This document shows positions 19,122-28,431 of a stretch of DNA of 64,000 bases, in pieces. Source of the stretch: Subtercola boreus (lineage in GTDB: Bacteria; Actinomycetota; Actinomycetes; Actinomycetales; Microbacteriaceae); contig NZ_NBXA01000001.1 of NCBI RefSeq assembly GCF_003399625.1, positions 62,001 through 126,000 on the forward strand, written 5' to 3'. A program made the translations under genes and the position numbers. The notes under the pieces were generated by a model. That model saw only the letters and a list, made by a program, of their open reading frames with translations. It searched no databases and had not been told where the DNA came from. Numbering within the stretch: the first letter of the stretch is position 1; the number at the start of each line of letters is the position of its first letter.

Positions 19122-19283
19122 GTGTACGGTTCGCTGTGGAGAGTGCTTCCCGGGCCCGTGTGGCTGCGCATCCTGATGGTCGTCGTCGCTGTGGCGATCA
19201 TCCTGTTCGCCCTCTCGACCTGGGTCTTCCCGCTCGTCGACGGGCTGTTGACACCCGGCCAACCCGTTACGGTTGATCCATGA
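19122..19283 (+). CDS. 53-residue single-pass membrane protein
   Basis: A short ORF starting with GTG 3 bp after the sortase stop and ending in TGA that overlaps the trpG ATG (ATGA at 19280-19283). It encodes MYGSLWRVLPGPVWLRIL followed by a strong membrane helix (MVVVAVAIILFALSTWVFPLV) and the tail DGLLTPGQPVTVDP. Tight coupling on both sides and the clean topology argue that it is a real gene. Function unknown; it might assist the sortase or the adjacent division proteins. Confidence 0.8.
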   Translation: MYGSLWRVLPGPVWLRILMVVVAVAIILFALSTWVFPLVDGLLTPGQPVTVDP

Positions 19284-19918
19284 CCCACGTGCTCGTCATC
19301 GACAACTACGACAGCTTCGTCTACACGCTGAACGGGTACCTGCACCAGCTCGGTGCTGAGACGACCGTCGTGCGGAACGATGCCTTCACCGTAAACGATG
19401 CTGCCGCAGCGCTGGAGAACTACGACGCCGTGCTGATCTCCCCCGGGCCCGGCAAGCCATCAGACGCCGGGGTCTCGATCGCCATCGTGCACGCGGCCAT
19501 CGCTTCGGCCAAGCCCTTGCTCGGAGTGTGCCTCGGGCACCAGGCCATCGCGGAGGCGATGGGGGCGACGGTGACCAACGCCGAGGAGCTGATGCACGGC
19601 AAGACGTCGGTGATCGTGCACGACCAGAGCCCGTTCTACGAGGGTGTCAGCCAGAACTTCCTGGCGACACGGTACCACTCGCTTGCTGTGGTCGACGGAA
19701 CGGTGCCCGACGTTCTCGTCGTGACATCACGCACTGAGGGCGGCGTCATCATGGGACTCCGGCATCTGAGTGCACCTGTCTTCGGAGTCCAGTTCCACCC
19801 CGAGTCGGTGCTCACGGAGGGCGGATACCGGATGCTCGCCAACTGGCTCGGCGTCGCGGGTCTTGCTTCGGCACAGGAGGCCGCCGACGGTCTCAGTCCG
19901 CTGGTTCGGATCGGCTGA
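19280..19918 (+). CDS. trpG: Glutamine amidotransferase of anthranilate/aminodeoxychorismate synthase
   Basis: 212 residues of the class I glutaminase fold. The nucleophile is Cys84 in LLGVCLGHQAIAEAMG, with the His/Glu pair in FGVQFHPESVLTEGG near residue 175; the oxyanion motif is ISPGPGKPSDAG. It supplies ammonia to TrpE or PabB for tryptophan or folate synthesis. No synthase partner is adjacent, so TrpG and PabA roles cannot be separated here; many actinobacteria use one subunit for both. Start ATG overlaps the upstream small ORF. Converges with pknB. Confidence 0.92.
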   Translation: MTHVLVIDNYDSFVYTLNGYLHQLGAETTVVRNDAFTVNDAAAALENYDAVLISPGPGKPSDAGVSIAIVHAAIASAKPLLGVCLGHQAIAEAMGATVTNAEELMHGKTSVIVHDQSPFYEGVSQNFLATRYHSLAVVDGTVPDVLVVTSRTEGGVIMGLRHLSAPVFGVQFHPESVLTEGGYRMLANWLGVAGLASAQEAADGLSPLVRIG

Positions 19919-19944
19919 ACCGACGGGATACGGCAGGCCGCAGT

Positions 19945-21699
19945 TCAGCCCGCGGGTGTCGCCGATGGCGTCGGTGTGGACGTCGGCGGCGGCGGCGGCG
20001 GAGCTCCCGTGCAGTAGGTGAGCGTGATGTCGGCCGCCTGCGGGCCGTCCCCCGCTGCGATGGACTGGTTCGTGACGGGGCTCTGGCCGCTGGCCGCGCA
20101 GGTGTCGTCCGCTGCGGCGCTCACCCGGTAACTGATCGCCTGCAGGGAGACGGTGGCCTGGTCGAGGGGCATGTTGACGACGTTCGGTACGGTCACGAGC
20201 CCGTTCGACACGACGAAGGTCACTGTGTTTCCAGCGAAGCTCTGTGTTCCGGCCGTCGGGGTCGTACTGATGATGACGTCGGCGGGGATGGTGGCCGAAT
20301 TCTGTTTCGTCGTGGCTCCGACCGTCATCCCGAGCGCGGTGATCGTCGGCGTCGCCGCTGCGACGGTGGTGCCCACGACGCTCGGCATGGAGACCGGCTT
20401 CGGGCCGAGTGACACATAGACGCTGATGAGGGTCTTCGGTTGCACGACGGTGCCCGCATCGGGATCGGTGCGCACCACCTCACCCGTCGGCACGGTGGCG
20501 TCGTTGACGTCGTACCGCTGGGTCACGAGATCAAGCTGCTGCAGCGTCGCGTTCGCGCTGTCGTAGGTCTGGCCCGTCATCGCGGGAACCACCGGATAGA
20601 CGGTGGAGATCGGGTTGCCCTCTTTGAGCCCGAACACCCAGAAGAGGATGGAGATGAGAATCACCGCAACAGCGATGATGCCGGCCCAGATCCAGATGAC
20701 CGGCGGACGGGACTGGGTGCGCACCGTGTACTCGTCGTCACCGGCGAGCTGCGTCAGTGCCGTGTCGGATCCGGCCGTCAGGGTCGGCGGAGCGCCGAAG
20801 AGCGAGGACTGGAAGTCCTCTTTCGGAAGACGTTTCGAGGGGATCTTCCCGGCACCGGCGATCTGCAGGTCGACCTTGAAGTCGGCGGCGCTCTGGAACC
20901 GTGCGAACTTGTCTTTGGCCAGTGCGTGGGCGACCACCTGGTCGAGCGCCGGAGACACCTTCGGGTTGATCGAGCTCGGCGCCACCGGGGCCTCGCTGAC
21001 GTGCTGGTAGGCGACGGCGACCGGGGTCTCGCCCCGGAACGGCGCACGGCCGGTGAGGAGCTCGAACAGCACGATGCCGGTCGAGTACAGGTCGGTGCGG
21101 GCATCCACCGATTCGCCGCGTGCCTGTTCCGGCGAGAAGTACTGCGCTGTTCCGAGGATGGCGGTGGTCTGGGCGACCGTGGCCGACGAGTCCGAGATGG
21201 CGCGGGCGATCCCGAAGTCCATCACCTTCACCTGGCCGGAGGTGGTGAGCATGATGTTGCCGGGCTTGATGTCGCGGTGCACGACACCGGCGCGGTGCGA
21301 GTACTCGAGGGCGGTGAGGATGCCGTCGGTGATTCGCACGGCCTCTGCCGGATCGACAGGACCCTGCCGGATGAGATCCTTCAGCAGGATGCCCTGCACA
21401 TACTCCATCACGATGAAGGGCACGATGGCTTCGCTGCCGCCCGTCTCGGCGACACGCTCCTCCCCGGCATCGAAGACGCGAACGATGGTCGGGTGCGCCA
21501 TCCGCGAGGCGGCCTGCGCTTCCTGGCGGAACCGCGTGCGGAAGATCGGATCCCCGGCGAGCGATGACTTCAGGAGCTTGATCGCCACCGGTCGGCCGAG
21601 CCGCTCGTCGCGGCCGACATAGACGTTGGACATCCCTCCGCGGCCGATGATCTCACCAATGCGGTATCGCCCGGCAAGAAGGCGATTGTCATCGGTCAC
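19945..21699 (-). CDS. pknB: PASTA-domain Ser/Thr kinase PknB
   Basis: 584 residues. The cytoplasmic kinase has the glycine loop GRGGMSNVYVG, Lys41, catalytic loop HRDIKPGN with Asp143 and DFG 161-163; the activation segment SSATVAQTTAILGTAQYFSPEQA carries threonines for autophosphorylation. After a basic juxtamembrane region there is a membrane helix (about 336-360), then three PASTA repeats and a Pro-rich tail. PASTA repeats bind muropeptides or lipid II. It controls cell-wall synthesis and division. Last gene of the leftward fhaA-fhaB-pstP-ftsW-pbpA-pknA-pknB operon. Confidence 0.97.
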   Translation of the reverse strand: MTDDNRLLAGRYRIGEIIGRGGMSNVYVGRDERLGRPVAIKLLKSSLAGDPIFRTRFRQEAQAASRMAHPTIVRVFDAGEERVAETGGSEAIVPFIVMEYVQGILLKDLIRQGPVDPAEAVRITDGILTALEYSHRAGVVHRDIKPGNIMLTTSGQVKVMDFGIARAISDSSATVAQTTAILGTAQYFSPEQARGESVDARTDLYSTGIVLFELLTGRAPFRGETPVAVAYQHVSEAPVAPSSINPKVSPALDQVVAHALAKDKFARFQSAADFKVDLQIAGAGKIPSKRLPKEDFQSSLFGAPPTLTAGSDTALTQLAGDDEYTVRTQSRPPVIWIWAGIIAVAVILISILFWVFGLKEGNPISTVYPVVPAMTGQTYDSANATLQQLDLVTQRYDVNDATVPTGEVVRTDPDAGTVVQPKTLISVYVSLGPKPVSMPSVVGTTVAAATPTITALGMTVGATTKQNSATIPADVIISTTPTAGTQSFAGNTVTFVVSNGLVTVPNVVNMPLDQATVSLQAISYRVSAAADDTCAASGQSPVTNQSIAAGDGPQAADITLTYCTGAPPPPPPTSTPTPSATPAG

Positions 21700-21785
21700 G
21701 GTGAGGCTCCATGCTCTGTTGGCCGGAGGGCCAGTACGGGGTCAGGTGGCGGAAGGACGGTCTGATGCTGGACGAACGGGGGAAT

Positions 21786-23633
21786 TCAGCCCTTGGCCGG
21801 TGACGAGGGTGTCGCTGACGGCGTCGGGGTTGTCGGGGCGGAGATGGTGAGTTCCAGGGTCGGCGAGGACTCCGACTGCAATCCGCTCGATGCTCCGGTT
21901 GCCGTGCAGGTCACCTTGTAGCTGATGGTGATGGGCCCCGCTGTGGCCGGCGCAGTGAGTGCGGCGCCCGGGGTGGTTCCGGGCTGGATGTTCACCGTCG
22001 CTCCACCGGCATCGAGGTCGTAGCTCGTGAGGTTCGTGCCCGACGGGCAGTTGTAGGCGCCCCAGGCCAGCCGGAACTCGGTACCGGTGGTGACCGACTT
22101 CGGCGTTGCCGTCGGGGTGGAGGTCGGAGTGGGCGGGGCCACCGCATCACCGTAGACGGTGAGGTTGATGGTCGTGCCCTTGGGGATGTTGCCGACAGGG
22201 CTGACCGAGTAGACCACATCGACGAGGTCCGTGCTCGGGGCGGAGTTCTTCGTGACGCGCTCGGCTCCGAGGCCGAGTGCCGAGAGCACCGCAGCCGCCT
22301 GGTCGAACGACTTGCCCTTCAGATCCGCCTCGTTGACGACCACCGTGTTGGAGGCGGTCGTCGGCGTAGGGGTGCTCGGCGGCGGTGAACTCGGAGCGGG
22401 CGAGGATGCAGGGGTCGACGAGTTGGTCGCCGGAGTGGCAGTGTTCGAACTGTTGTTCGTCGCCAGGGCGAAGATCGTGCCACCCAGCACGAGCACGAGG
22501 ATGATGATCAGCACGATGAGCGGCCACGTCCACGGGCTCCGTGACTTCTTGACCGGTTCGCCGTCGTCACCGCCACCGGCGAGGATCGATGCCGTTGCGG
22601 GGCCGTTGGGAGTCCCGGATCCGGTGCCGGCGCCGCCGATCAGCGAACCGAATGCCGCACCCGCTCCTGCAGCACCGGCCGTGCCGAGCACGGTCGTCGC
22701 CTGCGTCGTATCTGCCGCTTCGCCGCCCGCTGTCGGCATCAGCATGGTGGCGGTGTCGGCGGGAGCGGATCCGCTGCCGAGAATGGCGGGTACAGCAGCG
22801 GCCGCAAGCGCGATGTCACCCTGGCGGAGCGCCGTGGCGGCGCGAGCGAGAGCTGCACACGAAGCCGGACGGTCTGCCGGCTTCTTGGCGATGCAACTGA
22901 GCACCAGGTTGCGCACGGGTTCGGGGATGCTCGTCGGAAGGGGCGGGGGCGCATCGTTGATCTGCGCCATCGCGATCGCGACCTGGGACTCGCCGGTGAA
23001 CGGGCGTTTGCCGGCGAGGGACTCGTAGGCGACGATGCCGAGGGAGTAGATGTCGGTGGTGGATGAGGCGGACTGACCACTCGCCTGTTCGGGCGAGAGG
23101 TACTGCACGGTTCCCATGACCTGCCCGGTTGCCGTGAGCGGCACCTGGTCTGCGATGCGGGCGATGCCGAAGTCGGTGATCTTCACGCGGCCGTCGGGTG
23201 TGATCAGCAGGTTGCCCGGCTTGATGTCGCGGTGCACCAGACCGGCGTTGTGTGCGGCCTGGAGAGCGGATGCCGTCTGTGCGACGATGTCGAGCACCCG
23301 GTCGGTCGAGAGCACATGCTCCCGCTCGAGGATGGCCGACAGTGCCTCGCCCGGCACGAGTTCCATGACGAGGTAGGCGCTGCCCTCTTCTTCGCCGTAG
23401 TCGAACACGTTGGCGATGCCCTCGTGGTTGACCAGGGCCGCGTGGCGTGCCTCGGCGCGGAAGCGTTCGAGGAAGCCCGGGTCGCCGAGGTACTCGTCTT
23501 TCAGGATCTTGATCGCGACGTTCCGACCGATGACAAGGTCGGTCGCCTGCCAGACCTCGCCCATTCCACCGATCGCGATACGCGTGGAAAGCTCGTACCT
23601 TCCCCCGAAGGTGAGCCCTGCTGTGGGTCTCAT
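21786..23633 (-). CDS. pknA: Transmembrane Ser/Thr kinase, PknA position, with one PASTA domain
   Basis: 615 residues. Kinase domain 1-275 with glycine loop IGGMGEVWQA, Lys42, HRDIKPGN (Asp136) and DFG in KITDFGIARI. Then an Ala/Gly-rich cytoplasmic linker, a membrane helix (PLIVLIIILVLVLGGTIFALA, about 370-392), a Ser/Pro-rich stretch, one PASTA domain (VVNEADLKGKSFDQAA...) and a C-terminal Ig-like segment with a probable disulfide pair. In mycobacteria PknA lacks PASTA domains, so this longer extracellular part is a family variant. ATG overlaps the pbpA stop (ATGA). Confidence 0.93.
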   Translation of the reverse strand: MRPTAGLTFGGRYELSTRIAIGGMGEVWQATDLVIGRNVAIKILKDEYLGDPGFLERFRAEARHAALVNHEGIANVFDYGEEEGSAYLVMELVPGEALSAILEREHVLSTDRVLDIVAQTASALQAAHNAGLVHRDIKPGNLLITPDGRVKITDFGIARIADQVPLTATGQVMGTVQYLSPEQASGQSASSTTDIYSLGIVAYESLAGKRPFTGESQVAIAMAQINDAPPPLPTSIPEPVRNLVLSCIAKKPADRPASCAALARAATALRQGDIALAAAAVPAILGSGSAPADTATMLMPTAGGEAADTTQATTVLGTAGAAGAGAAFGSLIGGAGTGSGTPNGPATASILAGGGDDGEPVKKSRSPWTWPLIVLIIILVLVLGGTIFALATNNSSNTATPATNSSTPASSPAPSSPPPSTPTPTTASNTVVVNEADLKGKSFDQAAAVLSALGLGAERVTKNSAPSTDLVDVVYSVSPVGNIPKGTTINLTVYGDAVAPPTPTSTPTATPKSVTTGTEFRLAWGAYNCPSGTNLTSYDLDAGGATVNIQPGTTPGAALTAPATAGPITISYKVTCTATGASSGLQSESSPTLELTISAPTTPTPSATPSSPAKG

Positions 23634-25084
23634 TTGTTCAGCACCGCCTCAAGTACTTTTTTGGCGATCGGAGCAGCAACTTCGTTGCCTGACCCGGATT
23701 CGCCTAGTCCGCCGCCATTTTGTACCACTACTGCAACTGCAACCTGTGGGTTGTCTGCAGGAGCGAAACCTGTGAACCAGAGGGTGTACGGATCGCCCGT
23801 CCCGTTCTCCGCTGTTCCCGTCTTACCGGCCACACTGACTCCCTCTATTCTTGCATTAGTCGCTGCGCCGGAATTGACAGCCTCGACCATCCATGAGGAA
23901 AGTGTCGAAGCTGTTACCGAAGTGATCGGTTGCGAGAGGGTCTTCGGCTCGAACTGCTTCAGAACGGTCAGGTCGGGCGCGCGGATGTCGTCGACGAGGT
24001 TCGGCTGCATGATCGATCCTGCGTTCGCCACCGCCATCGACTGCTCGACGATCTGCATCGGGGATGCCCGCACGCTGGCCTGGCCGAACGATGAGAGCGC
24101 GAGCGTCGCGTCGTCCTCCACGGGCGGGAACTGGCTCGCCTGCACGGGGATGGGTGTATCGAACCCTGCGTCGTAGCCGTAGGCCTTCGCCATGTCGGTG
24201 AGGCCCTTCTGGCCCATCTCGACGCCGAGTTCCGCCATCGGGATGTTGCAGGAGAGCACGAAGGCGGTCTTGATGCTGACCGTGCCGCCGGGGCCGCATG
24301 TTCCACCGCCCGCATTCTGCACGGTGCGATCGCTCTCGGGCAGGTTGTAGAGAGCAGGGTTCGGCAACTGGTGGTCTTCGGTCAGGCCGGCGTTCTGCAG
24401 GGCGGCGGACGAGGTGACGATCTTGAAGGTCGAGCCGGGCGGATCGAAGTTGCCGTTGAGCGTGCGGTTGATCAGGGGGTTGCCGGAGTCGGCGATGAGC
24501 GCGTTGTACTGCGCGATCACGGAGTCGGTGTCGTGCACGGCGAGCACGTTCGGGTCGTAGTCGGGCTTCGAGACCATGGCGAGGATGCGCCCGGTCTTCG
24601 GTTCGACGGCCACGATGGCGCCCTGGAGGTCACCGAGGGCGTCGTAGGCGGCTTGCTGCACCTTCGGGTCGATGGTCAACTCCACAGAGGCGCCCTGGGG
24701 GTTCTGGCCGGTGACGATGTTGTTCAGTTGGCTGAGGAACTGCGATCCGGAAGTTCCGCTGAGCTCCTCGTCGAGGGCGTCCTCGATGCCGCTCGAACCC
24801 TGGTCGAGCGTGTAGTACCCCGTGACGGCGCTGTAGAGCGGCCCGTTCGTGTAGGTGCGCTGGTACTTGTACTGGTCTGCAGAGGGCACGCTCTGGGCGA
24901 TCGGCTGCCCGTCGACGAGGATCGCCCCGCGCTGGTTCGAGTAGCTGTTGTTGATCGTGCGCGCGTTGCGGGAATCGCCGGCCAGGGCATCCGCCGAGAA
25001 GAACTGGATGGTCGTGACCGACAGGAAGAGTGCGGCGAACATCGCCAGGATCACGATGGTCACACGTTTGAGTTCGCGGTTCAT
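23630..25084 (-). CDS. pbpA: Class B penicillin-binding protein (peptidoglycan transpeptidase)
   Basis: 484 residues from ATG 25084 (MNRELKRVTIVILAMFAALFL), whose first 30 residues form the membrane anchor; a longer frame into ftsW was rejected. The transpeptidase motifs are SxxK in PPGSTFKIV, SCN in LSCNIPMAELG, and KTGTAEN, in the right order and spacing. It crosslinks peptidoglycan with the SEDS glycosyltransferase encoded next to it. ATGA overlap with pknA and 5 bp from the ftsW stop indicate one operon. Confidence 0.96.
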   Translation of the reverse strand: MNRELKRVTIVILAMFAALFLSVTTIQFFSADALAGDSRNARTINNSYSNQRGAILVDGQPIAQSVPSADQYKYQRTYTNGPLYSAVTGYYTLDQGSSGIEDALDEELSGTSGSQFLSQLNNIVTGQNPQGASVELTIDPKVQQAAYDALGDLQGAIVAVEPKTGRILAMVSKPDYDPNVLAVHDTDSVIAQYNALIADSGNPLINRTLNGNFDPPGSTFKIVTSSAALQNAGLTEDHQLPNPALYNLPESDRTVQNAGGGTCGPGGTVSIKTAFVLSCNIPMAELGVEMGQKGLTDMAKAYGYDAGFDTPIPVQASQFPPVEDDATLALSSFGQASVRASPMQIVEQSMAVANAGSIMQPNLVDDIRAPDLTVLKQFEPKTLSQPITSVTASTLSSWMVEAVNSGAATNARIEGVSVAGKTGTAENGTGDPYTLWFTGFAPADNPQVAVAVVVQNGGGLGESGSGNEVAAPIAKKVLEAVLNK

Positions 25085-25089
25085 GGGCT

Positions 25090-26496
25090 CTAGACCACCA
25101 GCCTGGGCTGATTGCGGACGGTGTCCGACAGGCGGAGCAGCAGCGCGACGATGATCCAGTTCGCGACCAGGGATGACCCACCGGCGGCGAGGAACGGGGT
25201 TGTGAGGCCGGTGAGCGGGATGACCCGGGTGACGCCGCCGATGACGATGAAGCACTGCAGGGCGATGACGAAGGTGAGGCCGATCCCGAGCAGCCGACCG
25301 AAGTCGTCTGTGCCGGCGAAGCTGATCCGGAGCCCCCGTGCGATGAAGAGCAGGTAGAGCGCGAGGATCGCGAACAGGCCGGCCATCCCGAGCTCCTCGC
25401 CGAGGCTTGCGACGATGTAGTCGCTCTGGGCGAGCGGGGTGATGTCGGGCTGGCCCTGGCCGAGGCCTGTGCCGATGAGCCCGCCGTTCGCGAGGCCGAA
25501 CAGGCCCTGGACGAGCTGGTAACTGCCGCCCTGGGCGTCGTAGTTGGTCGTGGAGAAGGGGTCGAGCCAGTTCAAGAAGCGGTCGTTCACATAGACGAGC
25601 ACCCGGCTGGCGATGAGGGCGCCGCCGAGGAACAGCCCGACGCCGATGATCACCCAGCTGAGCCGGGCCGTCGCAACGTAGATCATCACGACGAAGAGCC
25701 CGAAGTAGAGCAGGGCGGTGCCCAGGTCGCGCTGGAAGATGATGACCGACATCGAGGCGGCCCAGATGACGAGAATGGGGCCGAGGTCGCGCCCGCGCGG
25801 GAAGCGCATGCCGAGGAACTTGCGACCGACGACCGACAGGCTGTCGCGCCGGGAGACGAGATACCCGGCGAAGAAGATCGCCAGGGCGATCTTGGCGACC
25901 TCGCCCGGTTGGAAGCTGAGCGGACCGATACCGATCCAGACCCGGGCCCCGTAGATCTCCTTGCCGATCCCGGGCAGGAGCGGCAGAACGAGCAGCACGC
26001 CCGACAGGGCCATGAAGACGTAGGTGTACCGCTGCAGCACCCGGTGGTTGCGGAGCGCGATGATCACGACGAGAGCCGCGACGATCGCGATGGCGCTCCA
26101 GACGACCTGGCGGACGGCCGTGCTGTCCCAGCCCGTCGACCCCGGGATCTGCAGGTCGATGCGGTAGATCTCGGCGATGCCGATGCCGTTCAGCAGGGTC
26201 GCGATCGGGAGGATGAACGGGTCGGCGTTGGGCGCGACGAACCGCAGCGCGATGTGGGCGCCGATCACGAGCACCGAGAGGCCGGCACCGAGCAGGGCGA
26301 CCTGACCGTAGTCCACGGCGCCTTTCGCACCGAGCTGCACGAGTACCACAGCGCCCGCGTTCACGAGGCAGGCGAGGAGGAGAAGGAAGATCTCGAGGTT
26401 GCGGAGCTTTTCGGGCACATGGATGCGCCGCACCGGCTTGGTCGCCGGGGCCGCCTCCGTGGTGGATGCCGCCACCACGCCGCCGCCGCTAGCCAC
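25090..26496 (-). CDS. rodA: FtsW/RodA-type SEDS peptidoglycan glycosyltransferase
   Basis: 468 residues with about 10-12 membrane helices. Typical SEDS sequence includes GARVWIGIGPLSFQPGEVAKIALAIFFAGYL, the catalytic-Asp region DLGTALLYFGLF, and GLGQGQPDITPLAQSDYIVASLGEELGMAG. It polymerises lipid II into glycan strands, paired with PbpA. The start is GTG at 26496, overlapping the pstP stop by 8 bp. RodA versus FtsW cannot be decided from sequence alone; the position equals Rv0017c, named rodA. Confidence 0.95.
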   Translation of the reverse strand: MASGGGVVAASTTEAAPATKPVRRIHVPEKLRNLEIFLLLLACLVNAGAVVLVQLGAKGAVDYGQVALLGAGLSVLVIGAHIALRFVAPNADPFILPIATLLNGIGIAEIYRIDLQIPGSTGWDSTAVRQVVWSAIAIVAALVVIIALRNHRVLQRYTYVFMALSGVLLVLPLLPGIGKEIYGARVWIGIGPLSFQPGEVAKIALAIFFAGYLVSRRDSLSVVGRKFLGMRFPRGRDLGPILVIWAASMSVIIFQRDLGTALLYFGLFVVMIYVATARLSWVIIGVGLFLGGALIASRVLVYVNDRFLNWLDPFSTTNYDAQGGSYQLVQGLFGLANGGLIGTGLGQGQPDITPLAQSDYIVASLGEELGMAGLFAILALYLLFIARGLRISFAGTDDFGRLLGIGLTFVIALQCFIVIGGVTRVIPLTGLTTPFLAAGGSSLVANWIIVALLLRLSDTVRNQPRLVV

Positions 26497-27736
26497 TCGG
26501 CACCGTCAGGCTGATGCTCTGCACGGTCGCCCGCGCGGCATCGATGGAATCGGCGCTGATCGTGTTCTGCACCTGGGTCTGCATGTACATCGGCAGTTTG
26601 TCGACGCTGATGCCGGTGTCTTCATAGACATGCGAGAGGGTGATGGGCCCCAGGGTCTGCTGAACGCCCTGGTAGATCGCAACGTGGCCGTTCGTCTGGC
26701 CGACGAAGTAGCGCGACTGCGTCCACTGGTAGGCGAGCAGCAGGCTCGCGGCGATCACCAGCAGCACGACGATGCTGCCGATGAGCCAGGTGACCTTGCG
26801 TCTGCGGCTGCGGCGGCGGTCCTCGTCGATCAACTCGTCGAGATAGTCGTCGCCCTGCGCCTCGAAGTGGGAGGGTTCCTGGGAACCACTGCCTCTCGGG
26901 TGCAGGCGGAGCCCGGGCATCCGTGACGACTTGCGGCCCTGCGCGCCACCGTAGGCGACAGGTCGGGATGCCGCTCCGACGGTCTGTGGGATGTAGGTGC
27001 TGCCGGTGAAGGACTCGCTGATGTCGACGACCACGACGGTGACGTTGTCCGGTGCCCCGTGGTCGAGGCTCTCTGCGACGAGCGTGTCTGCGACGGCCTG
27101 CGGGGCCGGGTTCTCAGCGAGGGCCTTCGCGATGTCGTCGTTCTCGACCACACCGGTCAGCCCGTCGGAGCAGAGCAGCCAGCGGTCACCCGGCCGGGTG
27201 TCCATCACCTGCAGGTCGACGTCGGGGGTGGAGTCGACATCGCCGAGAACCCGCATCAGCACCGAGCGCCGCGGATGCACCTTTGCCTCCTCGGCGGTGA
27301 TGCGCCCGTTGTCGACCAGGCGCTGCACGAAGGTGTGGTCGGTGGTGATCTGGGTGAGCTTGCCGTCGCGGAACCGGTAGATGCGCGAGTCGCCGATGTG
27401 GGCGAGGGCGACGCTGTGGCCGACGCGCACCAGTGCCGAGAGGGTCGTGCCCATTCCGGTGAGTTCTGGATGCTCGTACACGGCTTCGGCAAGGATCGCG
27501 TTTGCGCTGACAATGGCTTCCTGCAGTGCGAACTCCGCATCGACGGCCGAACTGTACTCGCCGTCGATCTCGAGGAGTTTGTTCAGCGCCAGGGCGCTGG
27601 CCACGTCACCGCCGGCGTGGCCGCCCATGCCGTCGGCAACAGCGAACAGGGACTGGCCGGCATAACCGCTGTCCTGGTTGTTCGCCCGCACGCGGCCCAC
27701 ATGGGAGACCGCGGCGCTCTCCGTCACCAATGGCAT
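26489..27736 (-). CDS. pstP: PP2C-family Ser/Thr phosphatase PstP
   Basis: 415 residues. The phosphatase domain is 1-240 with metal-binding and signature motifs RANNQDSGYAG, VADGMGGHAGGDVAS, GDSRIYRFRDGKL, LCSDGLTGVV and GAPDNVTVVVVD. A membrane helix follows (about 310-335, WLIGSIVVLLVIAASLLLAYQ) and then a roughly 80-residue extracellular domain. It reverses phosphorylation by PknA and PknB. The ATG start sits 12 bp from the fhaB stop. Confidence 0.96.
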   Translation of the reverse strand: MPLVTESAAVSHVGRVRANNQDSGYAGQSLFAVADGMGGHAGGDVASALALNKLLEIDGEYSSAVDAEFALQEAIVSANAILAEAVYEHPELTGMGTTLSALVRVGHSVALAHIGDSRIYRFRDGKLTQITTDHTFVQRLVDNGRITAEEAKVHPRRSVLMRVLGDVDSTPDVDLQVMDTRPGDRWLLCSDGLTGVVENDDIAKALAENPAPQAVADTLVAESLDHGAPDNVTVVVVDISESFTGSTYIPQTVGAASRPVAYGGAQGRKSSRMPGLRLHPRGSGSQEPSHFEAQGDDYLDELIDEDRRRSRRRKVTWLIGSIVVLLVIAASLLLAYQWTQSRYFVGQTNGHVAIYQGVQQTLGPITLSHVYEDTGISVDKLPMYMQTQVQNTISADSIDAARATVQSISLTVPSG

Positions 27737-27747
27737 GACCGGCCCGC

Positions 27748-28431
27748 CTAGCGCCGCAGTTCAAAACTGGTGGAACCAATTCTGACCGGGGTGTTGAGGG
27801 CGACGGGAGTGGGCTGGGTCACGCGCTTGCCGTCGAGGTAGGTGCCGTTGGTGGAGTCGAGGTCCTGGATGACCCACTCGTTGTTCCAGTTGAGCAGGCG
27901 CGCGTGGTGGGTGGAGGTGTAGTCGTCGCGGATGACCACACTCGAGTCCGTCGAACGGCCGATGGTCAGGGGGTCGACGCCGAGCTCGATCTCGGTTCCC
28001 GCCTTCGTGCCCGAGGTGATGACCAGCTTGTGCGCGTTGCTCGTGGTGGCACGCGGATGCACCCCGGCGCTCGACCCTTCGAGGGGCGTGAACACGGGGA
28101 TCTTCGACTGCGGCGGCGGAGTCGGCGGATGGGACGTTCCCGGCAGCCCGGCAGCGGACGCTGCTGCCCCGACGACGACGCCCTGGGCTCCACGCGAAGC
28201 GGCAGAGGGTTGGACCGGAGGCGCACCGACGGCTGCGTTGACGGGCGGCGGCGAGAAGCCGGGAGCGCCTGAGCTCCCGGGCGGTGCTGCCGCGGTGCCC
28301 GCGGGGTCGCGCATCTTGCGAACACGCTGGCCGAACAGGTCGGAGCGCATCGCGTACACGATGACGAACACGAAGACCCAGAGCAGTGCGAGAAAGCCGA
28401 AGCGAAGTATCAGGAGGGTGAGTTCGCTCAT
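27748..28431 (-). CDS. fhaB: FHA-domain membrane protein FhaB (FipA)
   Basis: 227 residues from ATG 28431, which overlaps the fhaA stop (ATGA); a GTG 9 bases upstream is an alternative. An N-terminal membrane helix (about 2-27, LTLLILRFGFLALLWVFVFVIVYAM) precedes a Pro/Ala-rich linker and a C-terminal FHA domain (about 137-225) with GRSTDSS, THHARL and DLDSTNGTYLDG. FHA domains read phosphothreonine made by PknA/PknB. In mycobacteria FhaB links the kinases to FtsZ and FtsQ during division. Confidence 0.94.
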   Translation of the reverse strand: MSELTLLILRFGFLALLWVFVFVIVYAMRSDLFGQRVRKMRDPAGTAAAPPGSSGAPGFSPPPVNAAVGAPPVQPSAASRGAQGVVVGAAASAAGLPGTSHPPTPPPQSKIPVFTPLEGSSAGVHPRATTSNAHKLVITSGTKAGTEIELGVDPLTIGRSTDSSVVIRDDYTSTHHARLLNWNNEWVIQDLDSTNGTYLDGKRVTQPTPVALNTPVRIGSTSFELRR

